64,000 nucleotides of DNA from Isoetes taiwanensis. Lineage: Eukaryota > Streptophyta > Lycopodiopsida > Isoetales > Isoetaceae. The notes under the pieces were generated by a model. That model saw only the letters and a program-made list of their open reading frames with translations. It did no database searches and was not told the DNA's origin. Shown piece by piece: positions 52,273 to 62,832 of the stretch (position 1 is the first letter of the stretch; each line of letters starts with the position of its first letter). The DNA lies in contig JAJEKV010000021.1 in NCBI GenBank assembly GCA_021234155.1, positions 13,641,760 through 13,705,759 of the forward strand. Reading direction: 5' to 3'. The position numbers and the translations under genes were made by a program.

Positions 52273-52980
52273 AGGCATCCACGCAACACACCGCGCACAA
52301 GCATACAAAGGGGAGGGGAGAGTCACCACCACTCGGGAGAGGGTTACAAAATAAGCAAGTCAAACCAAATTCATCCACCTCACAAGGGTCCAAAGCATCC
52401 ACACAAAGCAACCAGATAAAAACACCTCAGATGCTAGATGGGCGTAAGAATGTAATCATGCTCTTCACCATACCGGACCCTAATGGTCCCTATGTTCCTT
52501 CCCGGCAGGGATGGAACTGAAGAGGAGGGACCTACCCCTAAGGGGCTAAAATACCAAGCCTCGACCATAGGTGAGGCCACTAGACCTCCCTTAAGGAAGA
52601 AGGGGGATCATGCTAAGGCATACTAGCAAAAGAAACCACTTCCTTTTTTTTTTTTTGGAGAGAGAGAGAGAGAGCGAGAAAAGGGTGGGGGAGGGGGGAG
52701 GAGAGTGCTGGGGAAGAGGAGAAGAAGGGGGAAAGAGCTAGAGGGGATGAGAGAAAAAGGTAGGGTGAGGGGGGAGAGAACACCATGGGTGTTGGGTTAT
52801 CACTTCCAACACCCATGCCAAATAAAAGTACAAACCATAGGACGGGTTTGAACCCCCCTCCCCCTTATAGAGGCCTAGGCAACAGCTGTACCAAGTAGCT
52901 CGAGGCCTCTTTGTCAGATAAAGCCCTTATTATCCCCTTATTGGGGGACTGGCTGGAGGGGGCCCCACAGGGCTCCAAAT
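52273..52980 (-). repeat. Repeat R, copy 2 (~0.7 kb, follows LINE poly-A)
   Basis: Direct repeat of 56734-57488, roughly 85-90% alike by eye. It shares 'aggcatccacgcaacacacc' at one end and 'ccttattatccccttattgg' near the other. In minus orientation it begins right after the poly-A of a LINE (52984-53003). It has GGGTTCAAACCC (B-box-like, near 52845), CT-rich sequence and an A tract (about 52645-52657), then a further ~370 bp. The first half looks like a tRNA-headed SINE with poly-A; the second half is unassigned. Confidence 0.7.
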
Positions 52981-55423
52981 ATTATTTTTTTTTTTTTTTT
53001 TTTGATCCTTTGACAACACGGGTCATAACAGTAGACCTTTCCAGCCTGGTCCCCTGCTTGTAATGCTAAAACACTTGCAAAGGCATATGAGAATAGAGGC
53101 AGATTGAAATAAGTATGGGATAGGTTTGGCCCCAAAAGGGAATCGATCCCTCTACTTCTTGATTCCGAAGATCTTCTGATATTTCCTGTTTATCAACTGT
53201 GAGTCCTGCTTTTCTGATAGTAACAACTTTGTAAATCTTAGTTTAAGTTGGAATCCTGTTGTTTATGCATGCCCATGCACGAAAACACATGCAGCAGTAG
53301 ATGTATAGTTCACATGCAGCAGAGGCATGCAAATGATTTGTCGCCACGTGTTATCCATGAGCAGGGCTTCTCTACATGATCTGCTCTATAAAAGACCTCC
53401 CTTGCAAGGGATTTTGTTTTCTGCAGGTGTTCTTCCGATGTTCCTGAGTTGCCGCCTTCTATGAATTGTTTGATATCTTGGGGCCTAGCTACTGCTGATA
53501 TTTTACTCTCGCAGAGATTATGAAATATTTGTAGCTGGCTTACTCTGCCAGCTCTGTACACCAGGAGAGGTTCCCTATAATGGACGCTTGCTAACAGATA
53601 AGTATTTGAATGCATCTTCTTTTCTTTTTGTGCACTGACCCCTGTTCCCCTGATGTCTAGGCTTCCATGATCCAGGTTGGGGGGGTCCAGATCCATTTTG
53701 GGTCTGGCTCCCTCATTATGCAAAAGGTTGGACTCCAGATTTTGATCCACTTGCTTGCCTCTTCCTCCTTTTTGTCGTCATTGATTTTCTTTTCCATGAT
53801 CCAGGTGTATTGGGCCGAGATTGCTGCCACAATGTTCGTCCAAAGTTCTACCATCAGCAGATTTATTGGGAAATCCCTTTCTTCAAAGAGTTTTGTTGTG
53901 TATTGTCTCCAAATACCAGGCTGTGTAAGCTCTTAAAATATTCCAAGCGTCTTGATCATTTATTGTGCCTTTTATTCGATATGGTCCAGCACTTTCATTA
54001 AACTGAGGGTCACTAACACCATCCCATTTCCAGGTTACCACATTATGCTCATATTGCATGTCGTCCTCTTGCATTCCTGTGAGCACCATGTGCCAGGTAA
54101 AGTTACTGCTTTGATTTATAACTGTAAGCTTGTTCCATATCTTAATTGCTTTTCTCCAAATTTTTTGTGCCTGGTTGCAGGACCAGAACACATATTTCTG
54201 AGTGGCCAGCTCACCACACCATTTGCATTCAAAGAATGTTGGGGGTTGCCTTCTTATGTATTTTCTGGGTATTGCACTCTTGTTTGCCATCACCCATGTA
54301 AGGTATTTAACCTTGGCTTGGAATCCTACAGACCATATAAGTTTAAGAAGCCTTGTTCTCTTTAGTGTATGATCAACTCCCATTGTCCTTGCTTTTTCAA
54401 ATAACTTTGAGGTTTGATTTTCCTGTACAGCCTGCATGTACCTATCTTGGGGGTGAAAGTGAAGAAGTCAAACTGCTCCCTGTCCCCAAATTTCCAGTAC
54501 CACATTCTGGGATTCCACTCAAGGTCAGATGAATTGCAATTTCTAAAGACCATCAAGTTGACATTTTGATCTTTTTCTACCACAGGATCAGAGAACGTGT
54601 ACTTGCCTTTGAGGTCTATAATTCTAATGCTTTTTAAATGCCTGCAGGTTTGTTGAGGGATCTCTTGTATATCAGGAACTATTCTCTGCAGTATGACTCC
54701 TTTCCCATCTGCTATGAACTTGTAGCCCCTGTTTTCTGTCATGACAGGCTTGAACCATACTTCCTTTTCATTGTTTGTGGTGGGTGTTGGGTTCCATAGC
54801 CAGTTTTCTTGAAGGGTAAGGTTCTGCTGGGATAAAATCGACCAACCGTCCTTGACTGCTTGGAGAAGTATTTCCACATCACTGACAATTCTTTTCCTTG
54901 TGCATGGTCTCAATTCTTGTATGATCATTTGAAGATTTGCCTCTCTAGTTGGCATGATGATTCTATCCAAGTCCTCAACCAGCCTAATGCCCTTGTGATG
55001 CAACCATCTCCAGCCAATTTTATAGTTATCCTCCCCCAATTGTTGACCTCTGAATATGATCCTGGAGTTGTGGTAAAGTAGTTGTTTTCTGAATTGCATG
55101 GAGGTTATCTGTCCGATTTGAGTCAGCATCGGCTTAAAGTGCTCCCAAAGTTCCAGCAAGCCTGCTGAAAAGCCCCTCAATCCTTTGGCCTTTAGTGGAC
55201 AGTTTGCAAAAATCCAAAGAGGATATGGGCTCCAGTTTGCCCCCTTTTTTCTATCAGGGGTTGCCTTTAATAGCATGTGCCTCAGTAAAACTTTCCATGG
55301 TTGCATACCAGGTGAGAAGGCTCTAACAAACATCTTGAAAAGCAGCGCTTTGGCCTGCTTGACTGGGTCTATTAACCCTAGGCCCCCCATGTCTTTTGGT
55401 AGTATTAGGTTTTTCCAACCTGA
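52981..55423 (-). mobile_element. 5'-truncated LINE (copy B) inserted in copia
   Basis: Same family as the long LINE at 57.5-64 kb. In minus order: GWKNLILPKDMGGLGLIDPV (about 55420) through ORF2 to a frameshift near 54430. The 54437-53883 frame carries the zf-RVT (WVMANKSAIPRKY; FECKWCG...; FWSCNQAQKIW), and the tail EEEASKWIKIWSPTF ends at a stop near 53657 after TPPTWIMEA. A ~0.65-kb 3'UTR ends in a poly-A (T run 52984-53003 on plus). EN and RT are absent. The 5' junction falls inside a copia integrase frame without disrupting it. Confidence 0.85.
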
Positions 55424-55738
55424 AGTGTTTACTTTTGGAATGGTTTTATAGAACTGGTTTTCAGAGAATACCACGTCTCTACTAACAATGACTTTTCTCT
55501 GAGTTGGATTATACAACCTATATCCTTTAGAATTTGCATCATAACCTACCAGATAGCAGATATAGGATCGATCATCAAGCTTTTTCCTTATTTCTTCTGG
55601 AACCTGTGCAAAAGCCAAACACCCATAAGTTTTAAATTTATCAAAAGATGGAGCTTTACCAGACCATAGCATTTTAGCTATGGCTCCATTGATGCTCACA
55701 GAAGGTAACCTGTTTTGGATCAACACAGCTGTTTTCAA
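54362..55738 (-). CDS. Chimeric open frame: copia integrase C terminus fused to LINE ORF2
   Basis: A 458-codon frame. Residues ~1-103 are copia (SFDKFKTYGCLAFAQVPEEI; YLVGYDANSKGYRLYNPTQR; VSRDVVFSENQFY), the region after the integrase core. From about residue 107 on it is LINE ORF2 (GWKNLILPKDMGGLGL ... KATPDRKKGANWSPYP ... NPRMWYWKFGDREQFDFF), ending after a frameshift in 26 unrelated residues. The fusion keeps the frame at 55423. No start-specific signal is seen. Expression is not implied; the fusion may be chance. Confidence 0.6.
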   Translation of the reverse strand: MKTAVLIQNRLPSVSINGAIAKMLWSGKAPSFDKFKTYGCLAFAQVPEEIRKKLDDRSYICYLVGYDANSKGYRLYNPTQRKVIVSRDVVFSENQFYKTIPKVNTSGWKNLILPKDMGGLGLIDPVKQAKALLFKMFVRAFSPGMQPWKVLLRHMLLKATPDRKKGANWSPYPLWIFANCPLKAKGLRGFSAGLLELWEHFKPMLTQIGQITSMQFRKQLLYHNSRIIFRGQQLGEDNYKIGWRWLHHKGIRLVEDLDRIIMPTREANLQMIIQELRPCTRKRIVSDVEILLQAVKDGWSILSQQNLTLQENWLWNPTPTTNNEKEVWFKPVMTENRGYKFIADGKGVILQRIVPDIQEIPQQTCRHLKSIRIIDLKGKYTFSDPVVEKDQNVNLMVFRNCNSSDLEWNPRMWYWKFGDREQFDFFTFTPKIGTCRLYRKIKPQSYLKKQGQWELIIH

Positions 55739-56733
55739 TACCTCATCTCACAAAAAATTTGGCAGTCCTGAGTATTTCAACATAGATCTTACAGCATTTA
55801 GTAATGTTCTATTTTTCCTTTCAGCTACTCCATTCTGCTGTGGAGAATATCTACAAGTAAGCTGCCTTTTAATACCTCTAGAAGCACAAAACCATTTAAA
55901 TTCATCTGACAGATATTCACCACCCCTGTCAGATCTAATACATTTGATCTTAGCTCCTGTTTCTAGCTCTACTTCAGCCACAAAGATTTTAAGAGCATCT
56001 AGAGCTTGGATTTCAATAGATAACAATTAGTTCTTCTACTGAAATCATCTATAAATGTCATAAAATACTTGTATCCAGATATACTGGTTACATTTATAGG
56101 TCCACACAAATCTGTGTGAACTAACTCCAATATTCTTTTTGACCTATGAGCTGACTTCTTAAAGGCTTGTCTAGCTTGCTTCCCAAGCATACATCCAGCA
56201 CAAATGTTCTCTTCTTTATTTGCAGACATAGTGATCAAGCCTTTCCTTTCTAATATATCAAGATTCTTGAAATTTATATGCCCAAGTCTGTTGTGCCAGA
56301 TTTGTTCGGATGCACATTCAATGGAGTTAAGACATGGAATATGTTTGTAATGAAATCCAAACAAATTACCAACACGTCTGCCAACAAACTTAATTTCATT
56401 ATCTTAAAATATCGTACATTCCAGTTTTTCAAATACAACTTTGTATCCAAGATCAACAAGTTGGCTTACTGAAATTAGATTTCTCACTAAACCAGGCACA
56501 CACAATACATCACTGAGTTTTACAGATTTCCCATCCAAATCAAAAAGTTCCAGAACGCCAGCATCCTTAACTTGCTGAACTCCACCATCTCCTAGCTGTA
56601 CCAGCCCATCTTTCTTCACACAATCTTGTAGCAGACTTGACTTGAAAACTACACTTTTTTCTGCTCCTGAATCTATCACACAAAAATTGTCATGCATAGA
56701 TTTTGAAGTAAGAACTTTATTCGAGATATGATT
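55424..56733 (-). pseudogene. Ty1/copia protease-integrase fragment
   Basis: Minus-strand frames in order. The protease has active site FCVIDSGAEKSVVF (about 56690) and ends with SDVLCVPGLVRNLISVSQL. The GAG-pre-integrase zinc finger is IWHNRLGHINFKNL with CAGCMLGKQARQAF (56300-56160). The integrase core has ELVHTDLCGP, FIDDFS, IRSDRGGEYLSDEF and RYSPQQNGVAERKNRTLLN (56110-55790), with Asp-Asp-Glu in the right order. Frameshifts lie near 56400, 56030 and 55745. Gag is missing at the 5' side, where repeat R abuts at 56734. RT and RNase H are missing at the 3' side, where the LINE begins. Confidence 0.9.
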
Positions 56734-57107
56734 AGGCATCCACGCAACACACCATGTACAAGCATACAAAGGAGACGGGAGAGAAACCACCACTCGGGAG
56801 AGGGTTACAAGATAGGCAAGCCATACCAAACTCATCCTCCTCATACGGGTCCAAAGCATCCACACAAAGCATCTAACCAAACTCACCTCTGATGCTAGAT
56901 GGGCGTAAGAATGTAATCATACTCTTCACCATATCGGACCCTAATGGTCCCTATGTTCCTTCCCGGAAGGGATGGAACTGAAGAGGAGGGACCTACCCCT
57001 AAGAGGCTAAAATACCAAGCCTACACCAAAGGTGAGGCCACTAAGCCCCAACCTCCCTTAAGGAGGAAGGGGGATCGTGCTAAGGCACACTAGCAAAGGC
57101 TCTCTCT

Positions 57108-57144
<37 letters not shown>

Positions 57145-57488
57145 GAGAGAGAGAGAGAGCGAAAAAGAGCATAAAGAAAAGGAGGGGGAGGGGGAGAGGA
57201 AGAGAGAGGGTGCCAAGGGGAGGAGAAGGAGAAGGGGAAAAGAGCTAGAGAGGGCGAGGGAGAAATGGGAAGAGGGGAGAGAGGAAAGAGAGAGGACACC
57301 ATGGGTGTTGGGTTATCACTTCCAACACCCACGCCAATTATAAATACAACACAATAGTAGGGTTCGAACCCGTACCTCATAGAGGCCTAGACGAAAGCAC
57401 TAACATGTAGCCCTGGGCCTACTTATCAAACAAAGCCCTTATTATCCCCTTATTGGGGGACTAGGTGGAGCGGGCCCAGCGGGCCAAT
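56734..57488 (-). repeat. Repeat R, copy 1 (~0.75 kb, follows LINE poly-A)
   Basis: Direct repeat of 52273-52980. In minus orientation it starts directly after the poly-A of the long LINE (57488-57499). A tRNA-like stretch contains GGGTTCGAACCC (57361-57372, a perfect Pol III B-box). Next come 'ttggaagtgataacccaaca', a CT-rich body and an A tract of about 30 nt (57111-57140), then about 375 bp of unassigned sequence up to the copia protease. The first ~380 bp have the organisation of a tRNA-derived SINE. Confidence 0.7.
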
Positions 57489-57499
57489 TTTTTTTTTTT

Positions 57500-57880
57500 G
57501 GGATTTGATCCCTTGACCTTTGTATTCAGAATCAGGCACTTTTCCAGTGCTGTCCCTTGTTTTTGCTAGTGCTGTCCCTTGTTTTTGCTGTTAGCATAGT
57601 GAGAGAAGAGCCAGATATCTGGACCATTGAAGCAAAAGACCAGCAAAAAAGTTGTTGGTTCCTATGTGAGCTTGAGCCTTTGACCTGTGGCTTTGGAATT
57701 AAGAACTTGTCCAGTGCTATCCCCTGCTAATGCTGTTACAGAGGTATGTTTGATATATCTGGATAGCTTTATCAAAACTTGAGCATAACTAAATGCTGGT
57801 TCCTGAGTGGGTTTGAACCCATGTCTTGCTAGCTCGGAGCGCTTTGCTTGTGGTTCTCACCCATCTAGTAAACTTCCACT
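57500..57880 (-). repeat. Three tandem tRNA-like modules in the LINE 3'UTR
   Basis: In sense (minus) orientation three degenerate modules recur about 130-170 bp apart. Each has an A-box-like word and a T-arm/B-box-like word. Module near 57720-57660: TAGCACTGGACAAG then CAGGTCAAAGGCTCAAGCTC. Terminal module near 57555-57500: CAGCACTGGAAAAG then AGGTCAAGGGATCAAATCCC, immediately before the poly-A. Module near 57865-57795: AGCTAGCAAGACATGGGTTC and AAACCCACTCAGGAACC. The sister LINE at 53.0-53.2 kb keeps weaker versions. The repetition is seen; tRNA ancestry is inferred. Confidence 0.55.
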
Positions 57881-58391
57881 ATTGTGGTCATAAATGCCCT
57901 GTCTGCTTTAACCTGGTTTTTAACCTGATCTTGTTATTTTAATGATGCACGTATGCACATGCAATGTTCACATGCGGTGGGAACATGCAATAGCTGCCAC
58001 ATGTTAATCATGAACAGGGATACTCGACCAGGACTTGATCTATAAAAGCCCTCATGAGCAGGGGATTATGTTTCCTGTGATTTTCTTGCGAGAACTCTGT
58101 GCTGCCTTAGACTATGCCTTCAGATCTGGTGGAGTTTCCTATTTCCTCTGTTTCTCTATTATTCTGTTATGCTATCTGCTATCTCTGATGTTCTGTTGTA
58201 ATGCTGTAATGCCATTGGGATGCGCTGTAAGGGGGTCAAGTCCCCTCAAGATGGGGGAGCTATTTCAAGCCGTTCTACTCCCCCAGCTCTAAGTACCAGG
58301 AGGGGTTCGAGATGGTAAGCGCTTGCTGAAGGATAGATGTTAAATAGTGTCTTCTTTTCCTTACTTGCACTAACCCCTGTTCTCCTGGTTT

Positions 58392-61300
58392 TCATGCATC
58401 CATAATCCAAGCTGGGGGAGTCCAGATCCATTTTGGGTCTGTCTCCCTCATGATACAAAAAGTAGGACTCCATGTTTCAATCCATTTACTTGCTTCTTCT
58501 TCCTTTTTGTCATCGTTGATTTTCTTTTCCATAATCCAGGTACACTGAGCAGCAATTGTTGCCACAATATTAGTCCAAAACTCCGCCATCAGCATGTTTA
58601 TTGGGAAGTCTCTTTCCTCAAATAGTTTTGTCGTGTATTGTCTCCAGATGCTCCAGGATGTGTATGCTCTTATGATGTTCAAACTTCCTGATCATTTCTT
58701 GTGCCACTTATTCGATAGGGACCTGCTGCTTCATTAAATTGAGGATTACTAACTCCTTCCCAATTCCAGGTTGTGACATTGTGCTGATACTGCATGTCAT
58801 CCTCTTGCATTCCAGTGAGCACCATGTGCCAGGTGAAGTTATTGTTCTGGTTCATAACTATGAGCTTATTCCAAACTTTTATTGCTTTTTTCCATATTTT
58901 TTGTGCTTGGTTGCAGGACCAGAACACATGTTTCTGTGTGGTCAGCTCGCCACACCATCTGCATTCATAGTATGTTGGGGGTTGCCTTCTAACATATTTT
59001 CTGGGGATAGCACTCTTATTTGCCATCAACCATGTGAGGTATTTGACCTTTGCCTGTAGTCCTGTAGACCAGATCAGCTTAAGTAATCTCGTTATCTTAA
59101 GAGCATGATGAACACCCATAGTCTCTGCTTTTTGGAATAATTTTGATGTTTGGTTTTCTTCCACATCCAGCATGATTCTGCCCATCTTGGGAGTGAAGGA
59201 GAAGAAGTCAAATTGCTCCCTTTCACCAAATTTACAATACCACAATCTCGGGTCCCATTCAAGGTCTGAGGAGTTGCAGTTTCTAAAAACCATTAGGTTG
59301 ACAATTTGATCCTTTTCCACTACTGGATCCGAGAACATAAATTTACCATTGAGATCAATAACTCTTATGTTTTTCAATTGTCTCATAATTTGTAGAGGGA
59401 TGACCTGTATATCTGGGGCTATTCTCTGCTGTACGATCCCCTTTTCATCTGTTGTAAACTTGTATCCCCTGTTTTCTGTTGATGTGGGTATAAACCAGAC
59501 TTCTTTGACATTGTTTGTGGTGGCAGTTGGTTTCCAAAACCATTTCTCTTGCAGAGTGAGATTCTGCTGAGCTAGGTATGTCCAGCCATCCTTAACTGCT
59601 TGGATAAGGATTTCAACATCATTTACAATCCTTTTTCTTGAACAGAGACCTAATTCTTGTGTTATCTTTTGCAGAGTAGCTTCTCTAGTGGGCATGACAA
59701 TTCTATCCAAGTCTTCCACCAATCTGATGCCTTTATGGTGCAACCATCTCCAACCAATTCTGTACTTGTCCTCACCCAATTGCTGCCTTCTGAATTTTAT
59801 TCTTGGGTTATGGTAGAGAAGTTGCTTTCTAAATTGTGTGGGTGTTAACTGCTCTATTTGTGTCAGCATTGGCTTGAAATGTTCCCACAATTCTAGTAAC
59901 CCTGCTGAGAAGCCCCTCAAACCTTTGGCCTTGAGCGGGCAGTTTGCAAATAGCCATAGGGGGTCCGGGCTCCAGCTTGCCCCTTTTTTTCTGTCTGGGG
60001 TTGCCTTTAATAGTGTATGTCTGAGCAACACTTTCCAAGGTTGCCTACCTGGAGAGAAAGCTCTAACAAAAAGCTTGAATAGTAAGGCTTTGGCCTGTTT
60101 GACTGGGTCTATCAGCCCCAGGCCCCCCATATCCTTTGGCAATATTAGGTTTTTCCAGCCCACCTTGGAGGCTGGGTTTACCTCATTTGTTTTCCCAAAG
60201 GTATACTCTTATGCATTTTGTGATTTCCTCTAGGAATTTTTTTCTTACTACCCACCCGCTGGTGAAGTACCAAAGTGAGCCTAGAATGATGCTGTTAATG
60301 ACTGTGGCCCTAGCTGAGAGGGAAAGACCTTTGTTTGCCCATTTGGCCAGGTGATTCTTGATTACAGCCACCATATGGACCTCTTGATCTGTTTTGTTGA
60401 TATCTGGACCCACCTGGAACCCAAGATATCTAACTGTTTCATTGTGCTCCAGCCATTTGAACCCTTTGTTGATCCCCCAATCAGGCCTTTCTTTGTTTGA
60501 AACCCAAATTCCATTTGATTTGGCCCAATTTATTGCAGCTCCTGAAGCCTGGCAGAATGTGGTAAGACAGTTATCCATTTTCTCTAAGTTTCTGTTCGAA
60601 CCATGCACAAACAGGACTGTATCATCTGCAAATTCACAATCTCTTAGCTCCATGTCATGCCATATTAGGTCCTTGAGGTGGCCATTCTGATTTGGTAGTT
60701 GTAATCCTTGAGGTCCTTCATTGCTGGCCAGATAGTGACCTAGTGCTTCTGCCATCAAAATAAATAGGGCTGGTGCAAGTGGGCATCCCTGCCTTACTGA
60801 TCTATGTAATTGTATTTGTTTTCCTAGGCATCCATTTATGCTGGTTCTGCTTTTTGACCCTCTATATAAGATGGATGCCGTTGATATGAATTGTCCTGCA
60901 ATACCCAGCTTCTCCATTACCCTTTCCATGAAGAACCAGTCAGTACAGTCATAGGCTTTTTCAAAATCCAGAAGGATGATTGCTAGGTCACTGCTGGACT
61001 CCATGGCCCATTCTTGGGCAAGTTTCAAAGTGGCTATGTTTTCAAAAATTAGTCTGCCCTTGACAAACCCTGTTTGAGAACTTCTTATAATTGAAGGGAG
61101 GATGTCCCTTAATCTTATAGACAGAGTTTTTGCAAATATTTTGTAAATGGTGCACATCATAGAAATGGGGCGCCAATTTTTGAGTTCTGTCAAATCCCCT
61201 TTCTTTGGGACCAATGAGATACATCCCTCCAAGAATTCCAACTCCCAGTAACCTTCATTTATAGCATTGGTCCAGGATTGAAGAATGATTTGCCCTATCC

Positions 61301-62788
61301 ACTTCCAATTTTTAAGAAAAAAAGAGGGAGGGATACCATCCAATCCCGGGCTTTTCTCCTCATTCAGTTCCTTCAAGGCCTTTTTGAGCTCATCAGTTGA
61401 GAATGGCTTGTTCAGGATTGTGTTCATATCTTCCTTAACCAGTTTTGGAACTTTTTGCAGGACCTTCTCTATTGCATTCATTCTACTGGAGGTCAAGGGA
61501 ATTGCTTCAAACACATTAGTGAAAATAAGAGTCAACTAGATTTTGCATTTCATGCTGGTGAGTGACTAGCTGGTTATTGGAATTTTTCAAACCCAAAATG
61601 GGAGGGGACACTGATTTACCTTTAAGAGCAGTATAGTAGGCATGAGATAATTTCCTTTCATTGAGAAGCCATGATACATTGCTTTTTTCAAAATAGTTCA
61701 GAATTTTTTTCTGTTCTACCCTTGAGATCTCCTCCTTTAGTCTCTGAACTTGCCCACTTGCCCATGCATTTGATCTGTCCCTTTCAGCTATGCACATAGC
61801 AGCAGCTAGATTATTCCTTAAAGCAAGATCTTTGCCAAAAAGTTTTTTTCTTACCTCTGTTTGCATTTGCCTTGAGTTTTGGGAAGTCCACTTGATCAAT
61901 CCCACCAGCCCCTGTTCTTGGTTTTGTTCCCAATATATCATTGCAAGTCTTTGGAGTTTTGGGTCCTTGGCAATTGTCTTTCTGATGCTAGCCATTCTTT
62001 TTTCCCCATTAACATTTTCCACCCTGCTTTGATAGACTAGAGGTCTGTGATCTGAGAAGTCTGGATATTCAATGCTGATTTTGAGACCTCCCCCTCTGTT
62101 ACAAAACCATTCATTTGCATAAAATCTGTCTAGTCTCTCCTGAACTGTTCTTGAGTTAGAGATCCAAGTGAAATGTGGGTGGTGGGGGGCAAAATTTTCG
62201 TGCAGGTTACAATCTGTGAGGCCCAAGTCAAAACAGAATTCATACCATATTTCTTTTTTCTTGTTCTGTCATTTGAAGTTCATTACTCCCCCCATTTCTG
62301 TCTTGGATATCCTCTATCATGTTGAAATCCCCAAGCACCATGATACCTTGCAGATTTTCTGGTATGAGGGGGGCAATAGTTTTCCACATCTCTATTCTTA
62401 AGTCTGGTTCACCACTTGGGGCATAGACATTTAGAAAACCCAATCTATCCCTTCCATATTTGATAGTTACAAGCTGAGCTCTGCCTGGGAAGAGGATTTG
62501 ATGGCTTTCAACCAATGTTTCCCATTTTGGGCCAATGACAATTGCAGTGCCCCCTCCTGACCTGACATCTCTGATTGTTGCTGGATTCCAGAAATGTTTG
62601 CCACTTGCTATTTTTCTCCTTTCATCTTTATTCAAAATCTTTGTTTCCTGAATGGCTATTAAGTTTAGTTTGCCTATTTCTGTCTCCAATTCTCTGATGT
62701 GCAGTTTGAGCCTATCCAACTTTGTAACCCTGTTATCTCTCGAGCTCATCCCCTGCACATTCCAAGTTAATATGTTGAAACCTGTCAT
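58392..62788 (-). pseudogene. LINE ORF2: endonuclease, reverse transcriptase, zf-RVT
   Basis: The start MTGFNILTWNVQGMSSRDNR begins an APE-type endonuclease: NLIAIQETKI, GGGTAIVIGPKWE, FLNVYAPSGEPD and VLGDFNMIED. After a frame change, TWISNSRTVQERLDRFYAN and FSDHRPLVYQS complete it. The reverse transcriptase (61535-60183) has SPGLDGIPPSFF, NWRPISMMCTIYKIFAKTLS, DLAIILLDFEKAYD, SVRQGCPLAPALFILMAEAL and the catalytic FADDTVLFVHG. The 60163-58679 frame runs from GGLGLIDPVKQ to zf-RVT (YYECRWCGELTTQKHVFWSC), and 58682-58392 is the tail. All catalytic blocks are present, so inactivation is only by the one-base breaks. Confidence 0.9.
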
Positions 62789-62832
62789 TGGGGAGTTTCT
62801 GTCCCCCTACTTCTGAGGGTTTCAGCATTAAA

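Noticed and set aside
57790-57880. Genuine tRNA gene
   Set aside because: The A- and B-box-like words are present, but I could not form convincing acceptor and anticodon stems. It recurs as degenerate modules in a LINE 3'UTR, so a working tRNA gene is unlikely.
53883-60354. Plus-strand ORFs of 60-137 residues across the LINE and copia region
   Set aside because: They are shadows of the well-supported minus-strand retroelement frames.
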